From contig CAJNOL010000543.1 in NCBI GenBank assembly GCA_905250125.1, positions 60,798-124,797 on the forward strand: a DNA stretch of 64,000 nt. Reading direction: 5' to 3'. The position numbers and the translations under genes were made by a program. Position 1 is the stretch's first letter; every line of letters begins with the position of its first letter. This stretch comes from Rotaria sordida. Lineage: Eukaryota > Rotifera > Eurotatoria > Philodinida > Philodinidae. Positions 23,839 to 35,443 of this stretch are shown in pieces. Under the pieces are notes generated by a model. The model searched no databases. It saw only the letters and a list, made by a program, of their open reading frames with translations, and was not told the origin of the DNA.

Positions 23839-26800
23839 CTAAAGGTGAAGTTTACACGATAATGACATGTGATTACAATGTATGCTGAGCCTAAAAATTG
23901 CATTTCAGAGGGAGTAGTGTGTTTATTACAGACTAGGCTATCAGGAACAGAAAGTTACCATTTCTCTGCCTGGTAACTGGTCAGTGATCAGATTACAGCC
24001 CAGGAATCAGTTTTTACGAAAAGGTATTGTATGATAACAGTGACAGTACATTCATATAGCCTAAATTCTTGACTAGACAGAGCGATAGTGTTTATTCAAT
24101 TTTAATTGTGCGCAAATAGGTGGGCGAGTAGGTTGTTTTCATATAATCGCCGTGTTATCACTATATCACAAGTCATACTTTTGCTATTTTCAAGAGGCTT
24201 GTCTTTTGATGCAGTCAGAAAAATTGTTTATGGAACTCAGTCACCTGGAAGGTTATAATTCAATACGTACTCAATCATAAAAAACATAGCATGTTGAAAG
24301 TGATTTTCTTTTGTGAAAAACGAAATTAAGTGAGGCATGGAACTTTGAAGAGATGGATCCCACGGAATGAAAAATACTCATGTAATCAAGATACGACTGA
24401 TCTGAGATAAGAAATACTCTCGGTTTTTAACACAAATAGAATCATGTATTTACTTTGAACTGATACTTCCCATTTAGATTTGTCATACGTGTTTTATTTT
24501 CGGCAGAATAAGTCTTCTTAGAACATATCTCCCAAATGGTTTCGTTCTTCGCAATATAATATTTTGAGAAAAATTGAAATAAAATTTGAAAAAAACACCG
24601 AAGGTCTATATTTTAGTTTGGAATTTTTGTCGCATAAAAGTGTACTCTGTACCCCATTTCTCAGAGCACGTCTGCAGTAATTCAATTGTTAGCTCCGATA
24701 TATATTTTTTTTTAGAACTTTTCCTATTTCAACGGAAGTTTCCTGAAATTTTTAGCGAAATCAATTATTCTAGAAAAAACAGAAAATTTTGCTTTCTATG
24801 ATTTTGAGATTTAATATATTCTGTTCATATGTTCTAAATAACTACTGTAATGCTTCCTCTAAAAATTCATTGTTTTCAATGAAATAATGAAGCTGGATTT
24901 CGTGTGTTTCTGTCCATTCGAGGCAGAATGAAGATGAAAGAGAATTTGATGTCGTCCTCCACTTTCAAATCGAAGAAAAACTGCCGAACAGAATAGATGA
25001 AAAAATGAAGTTTACCTCAAATTTTGTCGTTGAATATGGAATTTTTCTAAAATAGACAAAGAACCATTAGCAAAACTTAAAACTAATTACAGATGAATCT
25101 TTTTCGATAAATAATAGTAAATTTTTAAATAAGATAAGATATCGCAGCAATGGAAAAGATTCGAGAAAATATAAGTACTACATTTTGTAGAGAAATATTT
25201 TACTCACAAGAGAAGACTATCGTGGATACTATTTGATTACTGCAAGTTGAGATGAAGAACATGGAGTCATGATATCGAAACCGGTTCAGCCCGAATCTCG
25301 ATACCGATCTCATTAAAATAGTCACTTTTTTTTAATATTCAGTAATCACTTACTATCCACGACTGCCTTGAGTTGTAGAGAAAATATTTCTCAAAAAAAG
25401 TGTAGGACATTAATTTTCATTAATTTGTTCGATTGCTTTACTATTTTTTGTAACGACACTTGATGAATATTCACACTCATTTATTGTCATAGAAATTATT
25501 GAATATAATTGGTTGAAATATTGGTTTATGTTTTCTAAAATGTGTGAAAGTTACCTGCGCAACTGTTCACCTCAAGGTGAGCCATGTGAACCAATTATGT
25601 ATTGCGATTTGTTTACTGAATGCAGCATCTTCTATAAATATCTCGAGCGAGCGCTGATAACTACTTATTTTTTTTGCCCGACGGACTGATTTTATCGTGC
25701 TTTGTTTCTCTCTTCAAAAATAAATAAATAAAAAGGTAATGATCGTTATGCATCAATATCACGTTTGGTTGACAGCTAGTATTGCTCAAGTGTGAAGAGT
25801 TGAAAACGACGTAATAAGAGAATGCAATACGAAACATATAGAACCTGTTTCACAATGCATAGAGAAAATATTTTGTAACAAAGTTTACAGTTTATTTTAC
25901 TGTGATGTTTTGAATATTATTTTTAGTTAATAAAGATTCTGTTGGAAGACACTTCCATGTCTCGATTGTGAAGGTAATCGAAACATACAACTACAGTAAC
26001 TGGTTCCGCATTCAATCGATGCCTTGTTTCATTAACATACTCTGAGAATCTCAAATGACTGGTCGAATTTTGTTGACCATCGATTGTGAATATCTCACAA
26101 ATTTGATATAATTATTTATGTATCAGTAAAACACAGAAAGAAAGACAGAGGAGAGATTAGAAAGAGAGTTGAGTGAAAACCATGGCATTCGGCCAGCTGA
26201 GTGATAGATATTTGATGTCATTACTTGAGGTTCAAGGCTAGCCGAATTCTATGTTCAGCAAGTGTTGCCCAGAACGATAGAAAGCTTTCGTTACTTTCTT
26301 TCTATTATTCATTTGAAATTCATTTATCACTTTTCCATAACAGAAGCAACAAAAGTCATAGTAAACGGATGTACTTCACTGGCTTACAATTAGCCAATTA
26401 TTCGAATTTTTTTCTGAAAAGAAAAAATCAGGGGTTTCTTCTGGCTTGAGCTATACTCATAATGTACCGCAAAAACACGGTGCTCTTTGGTGGACAATAT
26501 ATATATATAAGTCAACACAAGAATGCCGGTCAATTATTTAGCTACTGTTTAGTAGAAATGAAAATAATTATCGTATATTTGTCAACATATAACAAGCCAT
26601 TGTTGCTCACAATAGTTTTCTATGAATCACTCGAAACTGAACTTTGGAATCAGCAAACATTGCCTCTCGAACGAATGATATATGAGTCAACTATCGTTTG
26701 GTGAAAACATATCGATAATTTTAAATATAGATACATATACACACCTACACAAAACTTCACGTCAAAATATTTTGATGATTTCATGCCTTGTGCATGACTT

Positions 26801-27371
26801 CTAGATGTAATGAGAAAGAAAATGAAAAGATATTTTTTTCAGAACATGTGATGATTTAGTGAGAAACGTTCCCATTATAAGTCTCTGGAAAAGGAAGACA
26901 TGGTTGCGAGCTATGAACATGGAATGGGTTTATTGTCGTCTCATAGAGTTCTAGATATTCATCATCCCTTTAAAGAAATGTTTAGAATTTGAGATAATTT
27001 TTTGGAAGACTGTTAATGGCTGCTTAAAATGTTTGTAACAGTGGACTGCTATTGTTGAGTCTAATTTTGTGTAGTTGACATTTCAGTTTTAATAGCAGAA
27101 AGGAGTTCTTCTCTTGGTGAATGTTTCAATTGTTTTCATAATGTTTGAGATGAATCTTAATTGTCATCATTACTACTAAATTGATTTAATATATTCTTCA
27201 TCGTTATCAATATTCATTTTTGATTTAAAATATAGAGTTTACGGTCAAAAGAAGTTTTCTTGTGTACATATATAAATAGTACAAGTGTAGACGCTTATAA
27301 TACCAATAAAAGTTTGATATGAGGATACAAAGTGTTGATATACTGTCTGATTTTCTTTTTAATACATGCTA
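23839..27371. other. Long gene-free region
   Basis: About 3.5 kb without a gene I can support. It contains an inverted repeat at 25170-25412. Open frames such as 24586-24801, 26225-26449 and 26462-26704 (plus) are short, begin and end arbitrarily, and show no domain signature or splice partner. Purine-rich runs occur near 26135-26175. Nothing else seen. Confidence 0.4.
25170..25412. repeat. Inverted repeat, ~75 bp arms
   Basis: Arm 25180-25258 (CTACATTTTGTAGAGAAATA through TCGTGGATACTATTTGATTACTGC) pairs with 25338-25410, which reads in reverse complement CTACACTTTTTTTGAGAAAT and on to TCGTGGATAGTAAGTGATTACTG. The ~80 bp centre includes TCATGATATCGAAACCGG and similar GC-richer sequence. Non-coding; a small fold-back or MITE-like element. 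I cannot define target duplications. Confidence 0.65.
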
Positions 27372-27975
27372 GAACGATATTTAATAATAACGGGTTGAAA
27401 GCTTCATCGACTGCATTCTCTGGTTCATGTTGTGATTCTGGATTCTTATTTTTAATTTTCTGTTTGATAATATTCCAGAGCAGTTCAATAGCGTTAAAGT
27501 AAGGACTGTAACCTGGCCATTCGCATAATTCGATATCATACCGTTCACACGATTGCTTGAATTGAACACTTCAATGTCATTGGACTCCATGAGACACAAA
27601 TAAGAATCCATTCAATTGTTGTATATTTGCAGATAAAGCTTCATTTACTCTATGATAATATGTATCACTTTTTAAACAATTATTAAATCGACAGAACACA
27701 TAACCATTCTATCAAATGAAATCAATTAAATTAACATGAGCCTATAAAGAAGAAATTTCCTTCTTGGGCGTCGGCTCCCCTCGTCTACACCAAACAACCT
27801 GTTGTGTGCTTTTTAAATCAATGTAACAGTCATCCTCAAAAATATATTTCTTGATGTTAGCATGATGATGCAATGCAGCAAATCGATATCGGTTTTGTTC
27901 ATTCATATTGTTACTCTTGAGTTTAACACAAGACTTGCGTAGATGATAACCAAGAGAACGACGATAACGTTGCAT
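27372..27975 (-). pseudogene. Decayed Tc1/IS630-type transposase (DDE part)
   Basis: Read on the minus strand in shifting frames: an N-side piece at 27975-27742 with FEDDCYIDLKSTQQVVWCRR, containing the first catalytic acidic residue region followed by the VVWCRRGEPTP strand, then several stops, then a C-side piece at ~27545-27375 with ELCEWPGYSPYFNAIELLW (family pattern D/E-W-P-YSPDLNPIE-LW) and KQKIKNKNPE. This is the usual order of a Tc1/IS630-superfamily DDE domain. At least four in-frame stops and frameshifts, so non-functional. The N-terminal DNA-binding part and terminal repeats are not recognised. Confidence 0.75.
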
Positions 27976-29780
27976 GGTGTGTTCGGTAGTATTGAAGTGT
28001 GTCAGTGTGAGTAATAGTAATTCAGCAGCAGTAGCCGATCAATTTCTTTGTATGGTTCGATCGAGTTGTTTGGTTCGTGTTGAATCGAGTGGTGTGTGAG
28101 GTGTGCAGATGTGGATGTTGGTGTAATTGAAGAATAAAGAAGCACTCACCCACATCCATACCCTCAACCACGCATAGTATTTAAAAAATGAAAGCTAATT
28201 TATAGCTAACCATGTAAATGACATAACCATGTCTCGATCTCAGTTAATAATAATTTAAAACAAGTCAATGACATCTTAGCCTTTGTTAACTGGTATTGAC
28301 CTTAGTGAGCTGCAAGACTTATAGCAGAATTCATCACCTGTACATGTCTGTGACTGTGATCAAATCAATAACTTGTAATGTAAGGCTTGACAATAAATAA
28401 TGATTTTGACATGCTCGAGCTCGTCATCTTTTTCATTCCCATCAGTTTCTCATTAAAATGTGCATTGTACAACTTATGGAGAATTAGAAACAGCTTAATT
28501 CACAATATATGAAATTGACTGCATCTTTCATTTGTTCTGAACAGTTGGCCAGAATAGATTAATCGAGACTTTTACCGTTGTTTTTTTCTTGATTCTTGTT
28601 TTTCTTGACCGACAGTCATGATTCTTTTTACAAATGATTCAATGTAAGATTGTTGCCTGAAAAGAACTGATCTTGAGTTTCTGGTAACAACCATGTAGAC
28701 AGAATCTTGCACGAAGAGGCAAAAATTATCTCAACAGACACGATTCTTGTGCTCTTGGATGCTGATGTGAATCTTTTGAGTTAGATCTAACCTTCACTAT
28801 ACGTCAAAACGACTATTTTCTTTGGTTATGTTGCTGAATGTCAAAAACTAGAAATCCTTGTAAATCCTAGGTGCAAAATTTTCCTGAGTTTCGATCAATC
28901 GAATAGAATATAACAAGCATGAACACAGCACATCACTGAAGGTAAGGGGGAAATCTATGATCGAAAAAGATTTGGATTATCGGCATTCTTCATTCAACAA
29001 TTACATTTTCAATGTTTTGATTTCCGACATTTAATTACCGAACTTTTTTCATCGTTGCTGTTTCATTTTCATGTCATTTAGATGAGGGTGTGAATGTGCC
29101 AGTCAAGAAAAGACTTACATGCACACCTACGCCAAAAAGAAAGTATTTCTTATTGAAAATAAGTTACTAGGTTTGGACGATTAAGGTTTTCGTCACTTTT
29201 TAATGAAAAAATAAATTAATATAAAAAAGTTTAATTCAATAATTTAAAAATTTTATTAACTGTAAATATAATTTAAATCGACTTGAGATAAACATATTCT
29301 TTAATAATATTTAATTATTATACTAGACATTTTGTTGAAACTAGAAAGCAAATAAGAGAACACACAATCAGTAACAAAAGAAAATACTAACATTTATCTC
29401 AAGTATTTCAACTTTATTAATTGAGGCAGAGATTTTTTTCTTTGCTGGTTGATTCTAATTAGATTTAAAGTCTACATGACACATCTTTCCGTTAATGATC
29501 GCTATATTTGTTTAGTTTCGGCAATCTAAAGTTGATGTGAATTCATTAACATTGAATGGATAAATAGTATCTGTAGATGCAATGATTCATATGATCCACA
29601 CTCTTTTTCATTAACTGATACACTTATATTCATGCAGACGTTCTCTGATCGTGAAAATCAACTTTGTTCACACAATCTTCAGATAACTTGGTCAAATCAA
29701 TTATCGACTCAGTCCAGGAAAATCTCTGGACGAAAACAAATCTACAGGCAGTATCCAAATTATTCTGACGTGGATCGATA
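27976..29780. other. Gene-free region, nothing recognised
   Basis: About 1.8 kb between two transposon remains. The stretch 28000-28140 is rich in GTGTG and AGCAGCAGTAG-type words and is less AT-rich than the rest; it may be the outer part of the decayed Tc1-type element. No supported gene, RNA or repeat structure otherwise. Confidence 0.35.
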
Positions 29781-31138
29781 TAGGTGGTGTTCGAAAAGTT
29801 CTTGAAGAACTCTTAAACGGTTCAAGCGATTTATATACATATTATACTATATTCTTTGAACTTTCTTCTGTAAAATAGTTTTTAATGACTAAAATACATC
29901 AAAGATAGGTTATATAATAGCTACATTTCAATGCTTTTGTAAAACTGGTAAAGTAGAACAGAAAAAAAAGGTTCTGGAAGATCGTCAAAAAGTACGGAAG
30001 AAAAGATTGACAAAGTTTATGATGTTTGTGAAAATTAAATCACAATCAAGTATTCGGACTGTTGCAACAGCCTATTCCTTTCCGCCAACAACAGCACATG
30101 GAATTATGACTGAATATGGTTCATTGAAACTGTATAAGATGCAATTTGTCCAACGAGTTTATGAAGATATATATAAAATGAAAACCTATGTGTTTAAGAC
30201 TTATATAAAACTTTGATTGAATTCAAAATAAGAACCGATAACGAAAATAAATTAATTCAAAAATAAACTGTAGTATTTTAAAGATTTCGAAAAGAATGAT
30301 TTTATATATTTCAATTGATGACATAGGTGGCGAAACGTTTTGGTTCTAGAATAAACTCCACATTTTTTATAAGATCCTCATCTGAAAGTTAAAAAATGAA
30401 ACAAAACGAGTTTTTGAATGCTATTTATATGAAACACAGTTAGTATCTCTTTTATCGAACTCACATTTTGCAACTTATAACAATGGTGCCGATCAGAAAA
30501 ACAAGCAAACGTTTATGTTCATCGAAATGCGATTTTCCAAAGAAGAGATTTTGATCTCCTTTACTGAAAAAAAGTGAAATGGCGAGGTAGAAATGTTTCA
30601 CAAAAAACAAAAGATATTGCATTGTGAGCTTATTCACTATTGAAATATTTAATAGGCATGTAATCTTAGTCATCGAAGGCGAAGACAAGTTTTGACAGAT
30701 TCTACTTAATCTGGTTCAGATTTTTCGTATAATTCTGTTTCAATTGCAATGAAGGAATTCATCAAGTGTTTTTTGAGTCTACTTGATTAAGAAAATTCTA
30801 TTATTAGCTGCTGGAGGCAGCGAAAAATATTGATGTCTGTACAAAAAATGTGATATACTGCTCAAGTCTATCAATCTCACGGAAGAAGAAAAATATTTGA
30901 CCCTACCCTAGCCTCCGAAGCGTGAATTTAGGGTAGGCTTTGACCTATCGAGACCTTGTGGCTCGACCGCCTATGATTCATGATAATCATTTTCAACATT
31001 TGTTGTAAACTAAATTACATGAAATAAAACTTAAAAGAATATGCTGTCATTTTTGTTTAAAAAAAACAATGAAATCGTTTGAATTGTATAGAAGATGATT
31101 GTGTAAAATTTTCCTACAGACTTCTAGAACATCCTGTA
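29781..31138 (+). mobile_element. Decayed mariner-type element with transposase N-terminus
   Basis: Flanked by TA at 29781-29782 and 31137-31138. Left end GGTGGTGTTCGAAAAGTTC and right end (reverse complement) CAGGATGTTCTAGAAGTC match each other and the ends of the fold-back element at 14867-15715. Inside, 29930-30205 encodes in two frames the transposase N-terminus: a helix-turn-helix with EEKIDKVYDVCEN, SIRTVATAYSFPPTTAHGI and the linker-like LKLYKMQFVQRVYEDIYKM. The catalytic domain is missing or unrecognisable; the remaining ~900 bp is unrelated or degraded, with a small hairpin (CCTACCCT / AGGGTAGG) near 30902-30942. Confidence 0.7.
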
Positions 31139-31173
31139 GATAACAGAAAATTTAACATATCAAAACAACGATA

Positions 31174-31671
31174 TTATTTATTATCAGATGAAATAACATC
31201 TTCGACAGAATCAGTATCCATTTTATAAAGCTTCTTTTGATCATCTGGTACATGGACAGATCGTGGTGGTCGATATTGTCCTTTTCCAGCTGCTTGTTCA
31301 GCTTCTTCCAATGTATATGCTTCAGTTTTTAAATCTTTTACTCGACGTTTATGAACTTTACTTTTCAAATGATGTTGTAAATTGTGATCATCAACAAAAT
31401 ATCGTCTATTTAAGAGAAAAAAATAAAATAAACATATGTGTCAATTGTAAAATGAATTATTTTTGACTTACGCGCAATAAAGACAATAATGTTGAGCTGC
31501 GCCAGGTATATCATAATCAATTGGTTGATTTAATAAATGACGAGCTGTTTCAGCAGCCATATTTGCTTGAACTTCATCGAGATCTTTAGTTTTTCGTTTG
31601 GTTTTTAATATTTTACCTTTTTTATCTACACCACTATGACTTTTATTTTTTGAACGAGTTTTTTTCGGCAT
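31174..31671 (-). CDS. ZNF593: ZNF593 / Bud20-like C2H2 ribosome biogenesis factor
   Basis: Two exons, 31671-31472 and 31405-31174, 143 aa (human ZNF593 is about 134). Starts with a strongly basic N-terminus (MPKKTRSKNKSH), followed by KTKRKTKDLDEVQ and the family segment DIPGAAQHYCLYCARYF; the zinc finger is C-x2-C with a distal H...H pair in LQHHLKSKVHKRRVKDL, which is the Bud20/ZNF593 signature. Then TLEEAEQAAGKG and an acidic tail. Bud20-type proteins travel with pre-60S ribosomal particles from nucleolus to cytoplasm. The intron splits the Ala codon directly after the second Cys of the finger. It lies head-to-head with the gene at 32080, about 410 bp apart, so a shared bidirectional promoter is possible. 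Confidence 0.9.
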
Positions 31672-32079
31672 TACGAAAGTGAAATTATGAACAAAATTTT
31701 TTTCGTATGTTTAATTGTTCGCTACCAACATAAACCAATCAAGTAATGATCGATATTTGATGACCTCTATTAAATATAAAATTTATTTAAGAATACTTGA
31801 GAAAAAAAAATCTATTTTTCTAAATTAAAGTTTAATTCTTAATTAATAAAACAATGTCAGATATCATTGAATATTAATAAAAAAATAGATGTCACTCATA
31901 TGTTTATTTCATTCTTCTCTCCAGCTGTTTTGTTTATTTATTTTTTTTCTCTAGTAGATTTTGATCGATTGGTTTATAGTCATTAGTCTTTTCTATTCTT
32001 TCTGTTTTTTTCTTGTGGTTAGAAAAAAAAAGTTTTTTTCTTTTTTTTTCTTCTTCGAAGAAGAAAAGAAAATCAAAAT

Positions 32080-35000
32080 ATGGCTTCAACATTATCATCT
32101 CCCTCATTATGTCAACAATCTCAATGTGATGCATATCAATTTACTATCTGTCGACATTGTCAATTATTTCTTTGTATAAGACATTTAGCTGAACATCAAC
32201 AACAATTTCCAAGTGATTTTCAACGTTTATTAGATGATGCACGAAGACAACAAGCACAATTAGCATCATTTGATAAACGATTAACTGAACAACGTTTAAA
32301 ATTAAATCAAGCGCTTGATAATGAAATGGAACATTTTAGACAATTAAATGCTTATGTACAATCAAAAACATCAGTATCAAATAATATTGGACCAGATGAT
32401 TTTGTTAATATGCGTTCATGTCTTGCACGATTACAACAAACAGCCGCCTTTTTACCCGTTATTGATAAAATTGGACAATTGATTGGTGAACACGAATCAG
32501 CAACAGGTTAGTGCTTTTTTTAAAGAAAATGCTATTTGTTATTTTCTTTTTTGTTTTAGCTACAAATACTAGTAATGCTCCATTTAATGATGAAAGTTTA
32601 TATGGTACATTTGGTGGTTCGTATTGAAGATAGCAAAAAAAAAAGCAAAGACAAATAAATTTATTCCTTTTTTGTTTATTATAGATTCACGGTTATTTTT
32701 AATATCGAATCTTAAACAAGACCAAAATAATAAAAATGATCGAAATCGTTCAGACAATATTTCAGATCTACTAAGTTAGTAATGTTTTTATAAAATTTAC
32801 ATTGTAGAGGATGTTTTCAATACTTTGTGTTGGGCGGACAAAACATAGTATAGAAATTTTATTGTGTCAGAATAGGTCCAACCACCAGACGATGCCAGAT
32901 GCATATCCCCTGAAAGATTTTAGTAGTAGTAGTAAAAAACCCTGAACACGAGTTGTTGTATGATAAATCATATTTGTTTCGCATGTATGTCACAGATCTG
33001 TAGAAACTATCTATGTGCATTTACATGCATAAAGAAAAGTTTTTAATGTAGAAAATTAGTTAACAAAGTATTTTTGTTTCATAGCAATCAAGATATAAAG
33101 TTCATGCACACATAGTATGATTGATTTCTCAATAGAGAATATAATCGAGATGTTTTTTTTCTTGGTTAATTCTTTTCCTGATTCAATACATCTCTTCTTC
33201 AACATGCATGTGTCCCCCAAAAGCGGACACTATTACAGCATTTTGTATGCTTGCATCATTGTTTAGATTAACCTTTGTTTGCCACAAGCCATGACGAAAC
33301 CATCGAAGAATAAGTTAAAAAACTTTTTTATTCTGCTAATCGTCAATCTAATCTGTCACTCTCATCTTTTCAGAAATCTTCCACTTATGAAATACATTTG
33401 ATAGAGAATTTTGTTGATTATTCAAACTACTATTTGACTTTGAATTAAATACTTGATATTGTAGACAAAAAATCAACAATATATTTGCCTTATAGTTCTG
33501 ATCAGTACTGTTAGATGGAAGAAAATGAAATAGTTTTTATATTCCTCGTTCATACATTGTAGCTATATTAATGAGAAAAAAAAGAGAGAAACTTCGAGAG
33601 TTGCTTCATTCCGATTTCAATGATTTTATTGTCTAACTAAGCTATCGAATTTTGAACTACAAATTTTACATGTATAGAGAACTCAACTAGAATTAGCTTC
33701 CATAAAAAAAACACTAGGTTTGAACAAAGTGTTTTCAAGATAGAGACCTTTTTCCATGGATATTGTATACAACATGCATTTTTTGAAAGCTTCATATCTG
33801 GAAGTGATTTTGATCAAAACTCGATAGCTTAGTTAAATCTCAATAGGAAGCTAGTTTTTATTAGAATTTTAATGAAAATGTCGAAAGATTATTTCAATAT
33901 TTACTCTTTATTTAGATTCCTCTTCTATTTCCTATTCAAATCAAGATCTTTTGTCATCAAACAGTAAGTGATAAAAAAAAATTTAATATTAAATGATGCC
34001 TTTGTTTTTTTATTTATTCTAGTCGAAAAAGTAACAGAAAATGATGATGAACTACCAGAAATGTAAATATTTTGCTTTATTCGAAAAAATTCTTAATCAT
34101 TTTTTTTTTCATTATAATTCTAGTGAAACTAATCAACCTCATAATTCATTAACGGTATTTTTCTTTGCATTCTCTGAAATCTTAAATTCTCGAATTTTAT
34201 TTTTTTTGTTTAATATCGTAGGTTCGAGAATTAAAAACTTACAAATGTGACTATTGTCCATTAGCAACAAATACTTATGGTATTGAACGACATCATCAAG
34301 TTCGTCATATACCATGTATACGTCGTTCAAATTCTCAAATATCATTATTTGAACATCTTAAACAATATCATTATTTAAATTATGCAGCATCAATGCAAAT
34401 TGTTCGTCTTGTATCATCCGGTGATCTTGATGATCATCCAACATTATTTTCATCAGCTAATGAATCATCAATTGTTTCAATACTTCCATCATTTTTTCGT
34501 GCACCATGTCCATTAACACGACATAATGTATTTGGTCTTGGACCAATGCATGGTATACGTTTATGTTCACCATCAGTTGAACAACAAGATTTTGCATTAT
34601 ATGATCATTTTCTTGCATATCATCAATTAAATCGTGCAAGTGCTATGAAATTAGTTAAAGCTATGATGAAAAATGAAAATTCTAGTCAACGTATATTATT
34701 TCGACCTGATGAACAAGTTTTAAATGAAACAGCATATGTATCATGTCCATTAAGTAATTATAATGCTGTTTTACCACATCAAGAACGTATACCACATACA
34801 CCATGTCAATCAACAGTTAAATTACGTTATTTAACTGGACATTTACGTGATGTACATCATTTAAATAAAACAGCAGCTAAACGTATTGCATCAGCATTAC
34901 GTAATGAACAAGGAACAATTGATAGTAGATCTATTGGATTATTTGAAAGAGATGAAAATATTCTTAAATCAAAAAAGAAAAAGGTAAGATAATTTGAAAT

Positions 35001-35443
35001 TATCAGTTTTATTTTCTAACGATAATAAAAGTATGATAATTAAATGTCCGATATCAGTCAGTAATACTTTTTTTTTGTATTCCAATAAAACGATAAATAT
35101 ATTTTACTATTGAAATCACTTAATATCTTTCTAGTTAATAAAATATAGGTTGAATTAACATGAATACAATCCATACTTTGTGTTCATTTGACTATTCATA
35201 TAAATAATGATTGATAAAACGTAGCAATAGATTTCTGTTATTCAATTTTCAATCATTTATCGTCTTATTGAAAAATAAAAATAACACAGAACATATGAAT
35301 CATTTTTAACTAGAATAAGATAATATTAAAATTTTTCGCTTTAGAATAATGCAAATCGTTTTCGACCACCAGCACAATTAGCCAAATATGTTCAGCAAAA
35401 TAATAATCATAATCAACAACAACCTCCACCACCTATATGGTGA
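32080..35443 (+). CDS. Orphan Cys/His-rich protein with B-box-like N-terminus
   Basis: Eight exons: 32080-32506, 32560-32613, 32685-32774, 33916-33963, 34023-34062, 34124-34154, 34222-34983, 35345-35443 (516 aa). Residues ~10-50 show a Cys/His series CQQSQC...CRHCQLFLCIRHLAEH that resembles a B-box or related zinc-binding hairpin, followed by a coiled coil (LDDARRQQAQLASFDKRL). The middle is Ser/Asn-rich linker made of very small exons. The C-terminal half holds a C2H2-like element (YKCDYCPLATNTYGIERHHQ, later EHLKQYHYL), and two more His/Cys-containing repeats of the form ...HFLAYHQLNRASAMKLV and HLRDVHHLNKTAAKRI, which look like three diverged copies of one module. Ends with NNNHNQQQPPPPIW. 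I do not recognise a named family; it may be a rotifer-restricted one. Intron 3 (1141 bp) holds repeat sequence. Confidence 0.75.
33625..33848. repeat. Small inverted-repeat element in an intron
   Basis: TATTGTCTAACTAAGCTATC at about 33627 pairs with its imperfect complement GATAGCTTAGTTAAATCTCA at about 33820; arms ~33 bp, element ~220 bp. It lies inside intron 3 of the orphan B-box-like gene and would be spliced out. MITE-like size; no clear target duplication. Confidence 0.55.

Noticed and set aside
30461-30688. Minus-strand open frame inside the decayed mariner
   Set aside because: No transposase or other motif; composition is that of AT-rich non-coding DNA.
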